DNA of 64,000 nt, from assembly GCF_032118995.1 (NCBI RefSeq), contig NC_092669.1, positions 11,580,335 through 11,644,334 of the forward strand, given 5' to 3'. Below, piece after piece: positions 33,308 through 45,000 of the stretch (the stretch's first letter is position 1; every line of letters starts with the position of its first letter). The translations under genes and the position numbers were made by a program. The notes under the pieces are model-generated. The model saw nothing but the letters and a program-made list of their open reading frames with translations, did no database searches and was not told where the DNA came from. The stretch is from Asterias amurensis. Lineage: Eukaryota > Echinodermata > Asteroidea > Forcipulatida > Asteriidae.

Positions 33308-36300
33308 TCATAAGAGATGTCTATAGAGTGGGTTCACATCCAGCTTGCAGTGGGCGCATGGAAATTCCTTAGTCAAAAAGGGCTCATACCTAAAAGAACA
33401 ACAGTAATTTTGATTATTTGAATTAGTTGAAATCAAGTAAAGGTCAAAGCATTCTCCCAGTGGTCTGCAGGCCAAATGCCAGTTAAAATGCCTGGGCTAA
33501 ATTTCAAAAAGCCTGTACGCATAAAAAGAATTGCTAGTCCTATCTGACTAGCCACCCGAACCAATTTTCATAAAGCCTGTAAGCACAAAAAACATGCTAA
33601 GCAAGAACCATCTCTGCCCTTACAGGTACCCTGTAGAGTGTCATGGCCGAGTGGTTAACAGCATCAAATTCAAGTTCTGGTGCTAAGTCACCGAGTGTGG
33701 GTTCAAATCCCGGTCATGACACTTGTGTCCTGAAGCAAGATACTTTACTATAATTGCTTCTCTTCACCTGTGAGGGTAGAGGTTGATATTAAGAATGAAA
33801 AAGCCTTTGGAGCGATACAAACTGTTGCCCAAGTTGTATACTCCCAAGGGCGCTGAGAAACACTAAAAGGGATGTTATTGGCCCTGACCAGGGCACTAAT
33901 GTAAAACGCGTTGATGAGAATTGGTTAAAATTACATTATTTACCCATTTACCCCTGGGTGGAGAGAAGCACTTAGAGTGAAGCATCTCATTGCTCAAGGG
34001 CTCAAGTGTCAAGACCGGAATTCGAACCCACACTCTGATGACTTAACCACCAGAACGTGAGTTTGATGCTCTAGCCCACACTGCCATTAGACCCTATTAT
34101 GACAAGGCTATCAAGCTGCAGCTGAAGCTGCTTCACAAGAAGAGAGCTCTTAGGGTTTTTTATTTTAAAATTCTTACCAGAAATTGACGGCCAGATTTCG
34201 TCTTTCAGTCACGTTGGGATAAGACTGCACTTCGTGCCACCAGAAAGCCGGCATGAACAAAACGTCTCCTTCATTGATAGTACAGTTTAGAGGATGTGTC
34301 TTTGCAAATGCAGGAAATCTCTTCACGAAGAAAGGAACACAAAACAAGAGATGATTATCAATTTCACACATGTATGTCTTTTGTTATAGGTCTGAATTCA
34401 GCAATGATTGTTTGACCAGATTTCCATAGGGAACATGGACAATAAAAACAATGTTTTCCGTTTACGTGTGATGCCTTTTGTAAACTAGTTCAACCACTGC
34501 TAAATTTTAGCAAAGGTCCCTTGCTAAATTGCTGTTGTGTGAAAAGGGCTTAAATTTAACAAAGCATGTGATTTGACATTTTTTTTTTATTGACTTCAGG
34601 ATTTTGTCACTGATCTCCTTGCACCTTCAGATTTTTTAACAGAAAAAAAAAAGGGATCACAAATTTGGCCCTTGTTAAGATAAAACCTTCAAATATCTAC
34701 TTAAAATTACGTGAAAAGTCTGTAAACAATTCCAAAATACATCCAGGGAGCTTCATTTATGCACCAAAAGGGTTGAGGATTTGTTATTCTTGACTATCTC
34801 ACCCCTGACTTTTACCCCAATAGAAATAATCCCAGATTGGGACACTGTTCACCTCAAAAACCATTTACCTCAAAATCTGGGTTCAGGATGTCAGCAGGGG
34901 CCATGACCATTGCTGTACTCTCCAAGAGTTTCTTGCGTCGGAATTTACCACTATGTCGGTCGTATCCTAACATTGCTTCGGGGATGTGGCCCTCGTACAT
35001 CTTGGTGTTGTCATGTGGCTCAAAGAGAATCAGCTGTTTTCTTCCACGGATCTGAAGAAAAGTAAACAAGTAAACGATTTCAGGTTGAACAAAGAACAAT
35101 TGACTCAGGCCAGACTTGAACCTGCGACCAACTGAGGCCTTTTTCAATCAATCATACCTGACACAGAAAATTATCAAACGGGTCAAAGTGTAGCTTTCCT
35201 AAAGTGTTGCCGTCACTCAGCCAAATGTTAAGATGTCTCCGCTTCAACAGACCCTGGACAAAAGGAAACTCTTCCACGTCTTGCTCAAGCTCCGGAAGAT
35301 AATTTGGGATCGAGGAATACTCCAGATAGGCAGATGCTCTATTTAAAAAATAAGATAAAACAGAAGAAAACACATTTTGTTTTAAATAGATATATTGAAT
35401 AACTAGCATTACTTAACGAATTTGCTGCATTTAGAGCCAAGTTGACCAACTTTCAACACACCAGGAAAAGATAAGACTAGCTTGTAATGAGAATTAAGTA
35501 AAGTTTGCAGCAACACTGTGTGCAAGAAAAATAATCTCTCTGTGATTTGCAGTTCTGCAACTGGGCCTTCGTTTCTCGGCCGGGAAAAAGTTTTGGTCTC
35601 AGAAGACTTTGTTCTAGAAAGTCATCTGCAAGTAACGTCTTGGATGTCAAGATTTTTCTTTTACTTGCTCTTTTTACCACAACACTCAGAAAATGTTGGC
35701 AAAATTAATCATTGTTTGGAAGTTGTTCCATAGAGCAAGGACCTGGGCCCAATTTCATAGAGCTGCTAAGCACCAAAATTTGCTTAGCATGAAATGTCTG
35801 CCTCGATAAAAACAGGATTACCAACCAAATTTCCACATGATTTTCAGGATGAGCAAACATCAGCTGAATACCAGTAACACGTAAAATGCAACAAAAGGAA
35901 ATTTTGTTGGTAATCATGTTTTTATCAAGGAAGAAATTTCATGCTAAGCAAATTTTTGTGCTTATTAGCGGCTCTATGAAATTGGGCTCAGCTCTATGGT
36001 TATACTACTTACTAGTCTGTGAACTATAGGAAGTGTCACTCACAGGGTTTCCTCACATGGTTAAAAATATACTTTGTCAGAATTCCAAAAATTCTCAAAT
36101 TTATGTCTCTCGTTCAAGAAGTTGTGCAGTATTTTTTATACCTTGGTTTGTGCTTCTCTGAGGTAGAAGTGTTGCTATGGTTTCCAATCATGTCCAGGAA
36201 TTCAGAAAACTTCACGTTTATCGACGCTGGTCTCACAACGACGAGGTCAGGAAACGGTAATTTCTCAAAAATGTTCTTCGGAATCTCAAAAGTTCCATGT

Positions 36301-37451
36301 TCTTCCCAGTGAGTGACATCATCAACCCCTTCGAAGAGTCCATCTGGGGCTAGCTTGATGTGAACCTCATTATTGCCGTAACGCTCCCGAAGGAAATCCA
36401 TCGTCCATTTGTGAAGCGCATCCCAGTGGGCTGTAGCGCCCTCTATGATAAAAGGTTTGGAGGCTTTCAGGAATTTGTTAAAGAACTCACCTTTGGTGGG
36501 AATAGTAGTGAGTCTTTCACATTGTGGGATCTTCTTTTCATCAATATAAAACTGATGAGTGTCCTGTTTATTATTGTACACGGATTCTGTGCAACAAGTG
36601 TCGTCTTTTACATCACAAGATTTCACACTCACAGTTTTGTCGTTAACAAAAAGATCGGCATTTGGACGATCACTCTGCCCAATGTCACAATAACATCCCT
36701 CCATACTTTGATGGCATTGACCACTAAATATTATGGACTCACACTTGGGTCGTCTACAAAAGTTTTCTCCAGTATTCTTGGAGATATTTTCAAGGCGTGG
36801 AGATGACACAAGATTCCGTCGGTGGCGATCAAAATGCAACATGGTGAAATTTGAAATCTTGGACACATGGAAAAGATTCTGTTGAATGGATTCTCTATGC
36901 AAACCTCCATACGTCAGTCCTCCATTCAGGCTTATGAATGTATTGCATTTATCGTTCACCCACTCTAAAACTGTTTTTATGTTGAGAAAGCCCGTGAACA
37001 ACACTGCTTTGGGGTTTTCACTCATCGACGCCACACTCAGGCAAGTTCTGTCTTTTTTATACTTTGGAAATAGAGTCAAAACTCCATTTTTATCAGTGGA
37101 TGCAAAGGACATTCTTGACTCTTTATCAACCCAATGTACTGACTGACCATTCGGCCAAATTAAATCGTCAACATCACCATAAACAATGCCTGCCTTCACT
37201 TCTTTCTCATGATTTCCTTTTTGAAAAATGTCATGCAGGTCTGAAATTATTTCGGAGTTCTTATCAGATGAATTTTGAGAGAAAAATACTACCAGACATG
37301 TTTTCTGTACTTGCGTGAGCATCTTTGATGGATTTAACTCGTATGGCTGACAGCAGCTTCCATAAAACGTGAGAATATAGGTTGTAATCAAGACAAATTC
37401 TGCAATCTTTAGCAGACAGCTTTTTTTTTCCCTCACCCTGGAGGCCGCCAT
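33308..37451 (-). CDS. Signal-anchored thioredoxin-like / JmjC dioxygenase
   Basis: Exons 37451-36142, 35338-35158, 35051-34869, 34320-34178 and 33389-33308, all GT-AG and in phase, give 632 residues. The start ATG lies in AAAATGG. A hydrophobic stretch at about 12-32 reads as a signal peptide or anchor. Residues about 45-180 resemble an ER thioredoxin-like domain (CLVVFF, TVLEWVNDKC) without CXXC. A cysteine-rich linker (CRRPKC...GCYCD) follows. The JmjC/cupin-8 domain starts near 330 (KPFIIEGATAHW). The iron triad is visible as H487xD489 (LHFDPFDNF) and H587 (WWHEV), and K502 is a plausible 2-oxoglutarate contact. The C-terminus is WYEPFLTKEFPC, CKLDVNPLYRHLL. Several N-glycosylation sequons (NSS, NFT, NTS) fit a lumenal or secreted protein. 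No KDEL. Catalysis is presumably protein hydroxylation; the substrate is unknown. Intron 1 holds a MITE and intron 4 two opposed SINEs. Confidence 0.85.
33636..33925 (+). mobile_element. tRNA-derived SINE
   Basis: Good head: ATGGCCGAGTGGTTAACAGC (A box) and GTGGGTTCAAATCCCGGTCA (B box), then body GTAGAGGTTGATATTAAGAATG and GACCAGGGCACTAATGTAAA. Lies in intron 4 of the JmjC gene, antisense to it. Same family as 5308-5643 and 53241-53455. Confidence 0.8.
33943..34086 (-). mobile_element. tRNA-derived SINE, truncated, opposite orientation
   Basis: Complement of the same head (CGGAATTCGAACCCACACTCTG) and first body segment, 18 bp from the preceding SINE and inverted relative to it. The head is complete; the distal body is missing. 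Confidence 0.7.
35746..35988. mobile_element. Foldback MITE, CCCAATTTCATAGAGC family
   Basis: Near-full palindrome in JmjC intron 1: GGGCCCAATTTCATAGAGCTGC pairs with GCGGCTCTATGAAATTGGGC; inner arms share AAAAACAGGATTACCAACCAAA. Second copy at 53457-53697. Confidence 0.85.
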
Positions 37452-39165
37452 TTTTGAAAAACGCGCCCTCTGTTGTCGAAATTTCTAAGTGATTACGTGT
37501 ACTTTAACAGTATGCATAAAATTATTTTTATAATGAAAATAAATAGATTAATTTAAGGACTTGTATTCAACTGAAATCCTGTCCAAATGATATAAAGTGC
37601 TTCCAATGCTACACCTCTTCAAACTGAATTTCTGTTTAAGCCCAAAGAAAATTGAAATGCATATTAAAAGTCAATTATTTGAGGCATGATTTGAAGGAAA
37701 TAAATCTTTCTTAATGTTGGTTATTCCCCCAGTTTTGTCCTATGATATACACTTCAATATCCAAGGAGCCAGCGATTAAATATTGTTGTTTGATCCCCAA
37801 AATCATCACCTGCAAAATATGTCACACAAGTATCACCATAAATAAGTTATTTAAACATCACAATAAACGAAACTGGGAAACCACACAATAATAATATCAA
37901 CTTTAATTATGATAATTTATTCAAATTATGTTTGTTTTACATGAAACCAAATTGGTTGCCTAACCATTATGAAGCCATCAAATGATATGCAGGTATTTCA
38001 CACATAAAGATGCATTTAATTTAAATATCTTCAAAAAGTCCATGGATCAATTTGGGTGACAAAAGTGTCCTTTGAAAAAAAAAAAAAAGGATAACGAAGG
38101 AACTAACTGTAACCTGAAATTCCTCACAATTGACCCTTTTTTATTTTATGTAGGGACATTTGTAGTCTCCCTTATGCAAGTTGTCAGATCCATTCCTTCT
38201 CCGAATAAATTAATGCAACTTAAAGGTATTTATACAGGTTTTGTCAAGGACACAATTTGAGTTAAATTAAATGTCAATCTGCAATGTTTTTAATTAGGGG
38301 AGTGGCTCAACTATTCCACCTTGTTTATTACCAATTTGCCTCCTATTTAATTTCAATTTTTAAACTGATGTAAAATCGTTGTTATTCAGCCTTTGTGCTG
38401 CGAGGACAGTTTTTTAATAAACCATTTCATCTTTATATCTATCATAAAAACCACAATTGTTTCTGAAAAATTATTCTGAAGGCTGTATATTGATTATAAT
38501 CAATGAAGTTTATTCGATTTCCCCTTAATGAAGCCATAATTAAAAAACTAGTCTGAAAAACTAAAACAAAATGCTTGACAGATGAGTCAGTTGCTGCCAA
38601 CAAAAATAAGGAACAATGTTGTTAAATACAAGCTGTAAATTGTTTTCCACTAATTTCTCCTAATTGTAGCCCAAATTTGCACAAGTTTGTAAAAATTTCA
38701 TGTATGGTCCGGTTGATCAAATAAACATGAACACTGCCTGCTAACTATTTTGTCAGCTCTACAAATCCTGTTTAGTTAAAAACCTTCAAAAGATAAGTCA
38801 AAATAAAATAAATTAAACCATCTCAGGCAACTGGTCGTTTATCTTGCTAAAATCTACTGGTTATATAATATAGCATATGAACAATTCCACTGTTTTACAT
38901 CCCTCCTTCTTTATGTATAATATACAAATAAAATCCTCACCCAAAGTTCTTGAATTATAAGTATGTTTTCTTTTCTTCATCAAGAAAGTGAAATATACAA
39001 AGATTGATTCTTTAAAAGTTTTGAGAAACAACAAATTATAGAGATTTGTGTTCTACTCGTTTTGGGGATAAAACCACTAGACCATTGGATTTTGAACCTC
39101 AGCACTTCCATTGGAAAAACAATAATTTTCAAAACAGAAAACTTCCCCTTATTTTGCTGTTTTTC
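37452..39165. other. AT-rich intergenic stretch
   Basis: Upstream of the JmjC start. CGCGCCCTCTGTTGTCG lies at about 37463, a motif also found just upstream of TXNDC9. The remainder holds no recognisable gene or repeat. Confidence 0.5.
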
Positions 39166-39547
39166 TTAAAGGCAGTGGACACTATTGGTAATTACTCAAA
39201 ATAATTACTAATTTCATAAAACCTTCCTTGATTACGAGTAATGGGGAGAGGTTGATAGTATAAAACATTGTGAGAAACAGCTCCCTCTAAAGTGAAGTAG
39301 TTTTCGAGAAAGAAGTAATTTTCCACGAATTTGATTTCGAGACCTCAGACTTAGAACTTGAGGTCTCGTAATCAAGCATCTGAAAGCACACAACTTCGTG
39401 CGACAAGGGTGTTTTCTTCTTTCAATTATATCTCGCCACTTCGACGACCGATTGAGCTCAAATTTTCACAGGTTTGTTATTTTATGCATATGTTGAGATA
39501 CACCAACTGTGAAGACTAGTCTTTGGCAATTACCAATAGTGTCCAGT
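39166..39547 (+). mobile_element. MITE, GGCAGTGGACACTATTGG family, complete
   Basis: Starts TTAAAGGCAGTGGACACTAT and ends CAATTACCAATAGTGTCCAG; interior as in the copies at 20033 and 20589. The last few bases of the right end are altered. Confidence 0.88.
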
Positions 39548-41189
39548 CACCACTGTTCTCTACCAATTTCTGAAAAAATTAATCACTCCAAAATAATTAC
39601 CAGCCAAATTTTACTTCTGTCCCTAGACCATTATCAACAAGTGTTAGAATCTTCTTAAATAATAATTTACAATAAAATATTTAGCCATTATTTATTACTA
39701 TTTCTAAAAGACGAACAAGCACTTTGATATAAAAATCACATGCCCAAATTTAGTGTATTTCAAGATTACATATTGTGTTATTTCAAAAGTATAATAAATA
39801 ATTCACATGAAATTAATTTTCAAGGCAACTCAAGTCCTGCATTCGTTAATTGAGTTTACAGACAAAAACAATTATTACCAAGTCCCCAAGTTGCTAACTA
39901 GAATCGAACAACAAAATTGGCAGAATTCTATCTTCACAAAGACAGTGAGGTAAAAAAGTAACACACAATCAACTCCGCTTTTGGCAAAAGGAAAACAAAA
40001 TTCTTACAATTTTTATTTTTTACAAACTTTTGCTTCGGCTTCAGTGACTGACATAACAAGCCTTTGACTTTGTTCTTAAAGTGAGAAGAATTGTTTCATG
40101 GAGAAAATTCTTTGAAGAACTGCAGGAAAATCTTCATTTACATTTTATGTATACAGTATGGGGGAGGGTACCTGTTGTGTTTATGAAAACTGTAATAGCC
40201 CCCTCAGGGGGGACACACGCAGTTAGCGTACGTGAGAAGCAGAGCGAAGATGTCATGCTCAATTTGTGAACTTGTCCCAACTATAGTACGCTGAAGTTAG
40301 GCCTGCCAAAACACAATTTGTTATTGTTCCAATTAAAGTTGGGGTTACTGTCACACTTGGGCATCGCAAGATCAAAGTCGTTAGCATGGTCAAATTCTCC
40401 TAAGTTTAGATCATAGAAAAGTCTCTACTAAGAGAAGCAGGCCTAAAAACTTCTTGGAGGCAACAAAAGCAATTGCCTCCATGCCCCCTGCCCCCGCCTT
40501 TGTTCCCTTGAAATGCCGACAGTAGAAATTTACAATTTAATAATAGGATGCCTTTACTCAAGGAGAACATGCCTTGGTGCCCTTGCCCTTTCGAAAACGA
40601 AGCACACAGGCCTGGAGAAGTGATTCAAACTTGTCCAGAAAAGATCAGCAGCTAGCAGCTGCAGGGAGTTTGGAATTATATTCCTACACAATTCGGAATA
40701 CTCAACTGATGTCTTCAACATTGTGTTTGATTGTAAATAAGTTCCGCTGTAATTTAAATAGATTACAGCAATAGATATCCCTTAAAAATAAATTTTAAAA
40801 TACAAGTTTACATACAGGTCTAAAAATAGTAAAGATTCCTACAGAATTTTTGTTGAGAGGGAAAAGAGATATTTCCTAGTGAAAGATTCCTTGTTCAGTT
40901 TCAGACATTCTCTAAAAGTGGTGGAAAGAATTTCTGAAAGCTATTGATTCCCTTACTTGAGTTAAGATTGTAACAAACAACAAAATAATGAAAATCTACA
41001 TTTGGACTTGCATTTTTCTGGGGCAGGTCTAATTATCTCATAACTTAATTTTTCACACATAATCTGGGACATGATTACGTTTGGAGAAGACTTGCCGATT
41101 TGTTTGTATTTTGAGAATTTTAATTAGCTTCAAATGATAAATTCTATACATGCAAATTTAATACAAAAAACCACTACATGGTTTTCGTT
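39548..41189. other. Non-coding stretch between elements
   Basis: A GGCCTGGAATT-family fragment with GGTGCCCTTGCCCTTTCGAAAA lies at about 40445-40610. Otherwise AT-rich with no gene. Confidence 0.5.
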
Positions 41190-41543
41190 TTAAAGGAACA
41201 CGTTGCCTTGGATCGGACGAGTTGGTCTATGAAAAGCGTTTGTTATGAAATGCATATGGTTAGAAAGATGTTTTAAAAGTAGAATATAATGATCCACACA
41301 AGTATTACTCAAAATTGTACGATTTTCATTGTACGTCGCGAACTAACACGGTCAGCGTCAAAATGGCCGGCCGTGTTTGTCGACGAGGTAAAACGAAAAC
41401 CACGCAATTTCGAGACATATTTGTGTAGATCATTGTATTCTACTTTTACAACATCTTTCTAACCATATCGATTTTATAACAAACGGTTACAAAACGCTTT
41501 TCAAAGACCAACTCGACCAATCCAAGGCAACGTGTTCCTTTAA
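41190..41543. mobile_element. Foldback MITE, GGAACACGTTGCCTTGGATC family
   Basis: TTAAAGGAACACGTTGCCTTGG pairs with CCAAGGCAACGTGTTCCTTTAA; the arms stay complementary almost to the centre (TAACACGGTC...GGCCGTGTT). About 354 bp, no ORF. Second copy at 50875-51242. Downstream of ILRUN. Confidence 0.9.
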
Positions 41544-42071
41544 AGAGCACTTTCAAAAAGGGCTCTGTAAATAATGGGCGTGTTTGAGTAGCTTCATTGC
41601 GATAGTTTCTTATTCTAATATTAAAAGACTTCAGCTGAAGCCGTTTATTATGCATCTGAAAGCACACAAAGTTGTGCAACAGGGGTGGTTTTTTTTATCT
41701 TTTATTATTCTCTTGCAACTTTGATGGCTTTAAAAGCCAATTTGTTGCTTAAGCAGCTCTATGAAATTGGCCCCTGGTCTTTGACAGTTACCAAAGGTGT
41801 CAAGTGCCTTTAAGTTTGTCACAATATCATGGGAGTTTCGAGAGTTTTTTGGCTTATTTTGACACATTATGACTTGACTTGACTTGAGCAAATATGACTT
41901 GCGAGTTGACTTTAAAAATTGATTGCCTTTGCCTTTGCCTCAGTTCCTCAAAGAATTACACAGTTGACAGTTTGTTAAAAATGGGCCAGGGGATCAGCTA
42001 ACGAAACTATTCAAACACACCCTCCCATAAAATTACAACTGTCTAAAATTAAACTCTGTCTTAACATAATG

Positions 42072-45000
42072 CTATAATAAACCTGGCCGACCCAGCCCAT
42101 TGGGTTGTTGCTGCTGTTGAGAACTCTCTTCTGATTGGCTATTTGTTGAGTGGTTACTAAGGGACATTTCCTGGTAGGCGGAGCTTAGTGGTAGCTGTTG
42201 TATATATTGCTGAGAGGGGTGTGGCTGGTGCGGTGATGTGGTGAATATTGCTTGAGGCTCTTGTGTGTTCACCTGAAAACAGTCAACCATAAAATTTTGT
42301 TTTTAGGAAATAAATCCTAGAGAGAAAAATATTCGGTCTCCTGACGACGACTCGAGCAAGCTAGTCAAAACGTTAAGACCAATTTAAGAACTGACTCCGC
42401 GGTAGTACAGTTAATCACGATCCTATAAGCTAAAGTAGTAGTCCCCGTTTATTTTCTATACCATCCACCCGGGTAATAGTTTAAAAAAGCAGGACAGTTC
42501 TTTTCAGAACTGAGAAGTCTCCCAAACCCCGAACATCTACTTCGCGGTAGTAGAATAAATCAAGAAAGTTCTCTAGTAGATACACACATGGTGTTACCGC
42601 AAACTAAATATATATTGGGTGAGTTCGTTTAGCTTCCCTGGGTCGACCCCGGTCTGCCCCCGTACGTTCGAATAGCTTTGATGGGGCTCACCCGGGTCAG
42701 CCCCCAGTGCCCTGCTTGTGGAGTGGGTCACGTGGGGGTGACCTGAGGTGCATGCCGTCACAACGAGAGGGCGAGTGTGATCGTTCGAGCTCTTGTCAGG
42801 GGCTCACCCAAGTGAGCACCGCGGGGTCGACCCAGGGAAGCTTATCGAACGCACCCAGTGGTACCTCACCATGCAATGCCTCAAATCCTATATAGAGAAA
42901 AATAATATTGTTATATAACACATATTTCTGGTAGTGAAACCAAGAATGCCTCATAAGTGAATTTTGGGACTGTAGCTCGAAAGCCTGAGGATATCTGCAG
43001 GCATTAAACTTTGCTCTTGAAGGGGCGTGGCAATTGCCGTCTGGTAAGGGGCACCTCCCTGAGGAAAATTACAATTTGTATTAGAACTTTGCAAAGGGCA
43101 CCAATGCAAAAGCGAGTCCCAACCCTGCACTGTAGCATGCATACCTTCAGATTGATCCTAAGTTAGGACGAGTTACTCGTCATAACTCGAGATAGGATTA
43201 ATCCCAGTGTTTTGTGAAATCGGCTGCAGGAACACTAGGGTTAAAGGGTCTATGTACTTTTTGTAGGACAAAAAACACAATGTCCATAGATTTACATCAA
43301 ACTTACACAGGTTGAAGATAACAATAGTAGAAAGCTTCCCTAAAAATATTACTTGCTGAGGTGCTGTTATGGGGGAAAGAATACTCACCTGAAAAAGAGG
43401 AGGTCGGATGGGCAGGGCGGCATTTATTTCCTGATCATGTGGCCTGCCTGGTGACCCAGGATGCCCCCCGAAAGGCAGAGGTGTGGAGTTGATGGGAGTT
43501 GCTATTTGAGCTAAAAACAAAAAACAATTAGAACTTCAATAGCGGTTAAGAGCACCGGATTCAAGCTCTGGTGTTTGATTAGCAGAGTGTGGGTTTGAAT
43601 CCCGGTTGTGACACTTGCTACTAAAACTTGGTAGGTAGTGCTTTTTGCTCTACCGGTCAGGCTTCAGATTGATAATACCCAAGCCTACATTGTACATCCG
43701 TATGGACTGTAAAAGGGTTAACCCTGTTTCAGCCCTAGGAGTAGGTGGCAGTGGCCTCTGGAAAACGACAACGATCATGACGCACACAGAATGCATTCTA
43801 TTGAATGAATTGCTCCACTCGTTTTCAATCTCATTATCAAGGCCTGTGTGACCGTATGAGTTGACTGACTTACCAGTTGCTAGTGAAGACATCTGTTGAG
43901 TGAGACCCAGCATTCCATCTGCTCTTACGTCTAGAATCACCCATATTGTGTCTGTAAGGTCAAAGGTCAAAAACTTTGCTTTTACTGCAGTCTCCTAGTG
44001 ACACCTCATAGAACTTAACCCGGACAGATATTGAAAAATCAATCCACTCCTAGGAATGGGATGTTTACTAATAAACAGTTTTTAAAACCGTTAACGAATG
44101 AACTCGAAATCCTGGGTGGAAAAAATCCATAGACACCAAAATATTCTAGTGATCACCATGGGCCAGTGGTTATTTCAACTTTGAGATTATTTTGCAAAGG
44201 GCACTTCTATTGGAAAATCTTACAGTCAATGGGAAGTTTTTGAAGGGGCACAAAGGCCAAGACCAGGGGCACTGAAGGCCTGCGTGTCATTCCAAGCCTG
44301 GATCAATTTCACTCACCCCCAAAGTATGTGGGACTATGTTTGAATTATGAGGTGACTCCTTTTATAGCACAATGTAATGGTTTACGAGGTGCTGTAGCGC
44401 GACATGCTGCCAATCCAATCAGGAACATCAGGGCAAACCCCTTCTCAGTGCACTGGGTTCTTTTACTTGCGTTACACAACACATGGGACCAACGGCTTTA
44501 GGTCCCAACCGAAGGACGAAGCTTCATGGTTTATAGTGTCTTACGACTGACAATCGAACCCACACTCTGCCAGAAACATCAGAGTTTGAATGCTCTTTAC
44601 CGGTAGGATAAGACAGTCCATAAACTTGATCAGTTTCACCTACCCCCAAAGAAGAACCCAGTTGTTGTACACATCCTCCATTGTCCCTGGTAGAGACCAC
44701 AGGTTGATGGGCTCTGCATCCTAATGCTGATGTCTAATGTCTGTTGAGGTTCGACACTTTCTAGAAAGATACGGTCTAGGGGGCCAAGTTGATGGCCGCT
44801 GGTGAAACGTAAACAAATACCTGGCGGCCAGGGTTCATCACCTGCATAAAAGAAAGTTACATTTTACAGAAATAAGAAACTTGTTATGGCAATTTTAGGG
44901 GAAAATATATTTATCTGCTTTCTGCAAAATGGCAAAGCCACCACATCAACGAACAGGGCTCAATTTCATGCACTGCGGAAGCAGGGAATTCTAGGCTTCA

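Noticed and set aside
36360-36806. 148-residue plus-strand frame opposite JmjC exon 1
   Set aside because: Shadow of the long exon on the other strand; no motif.
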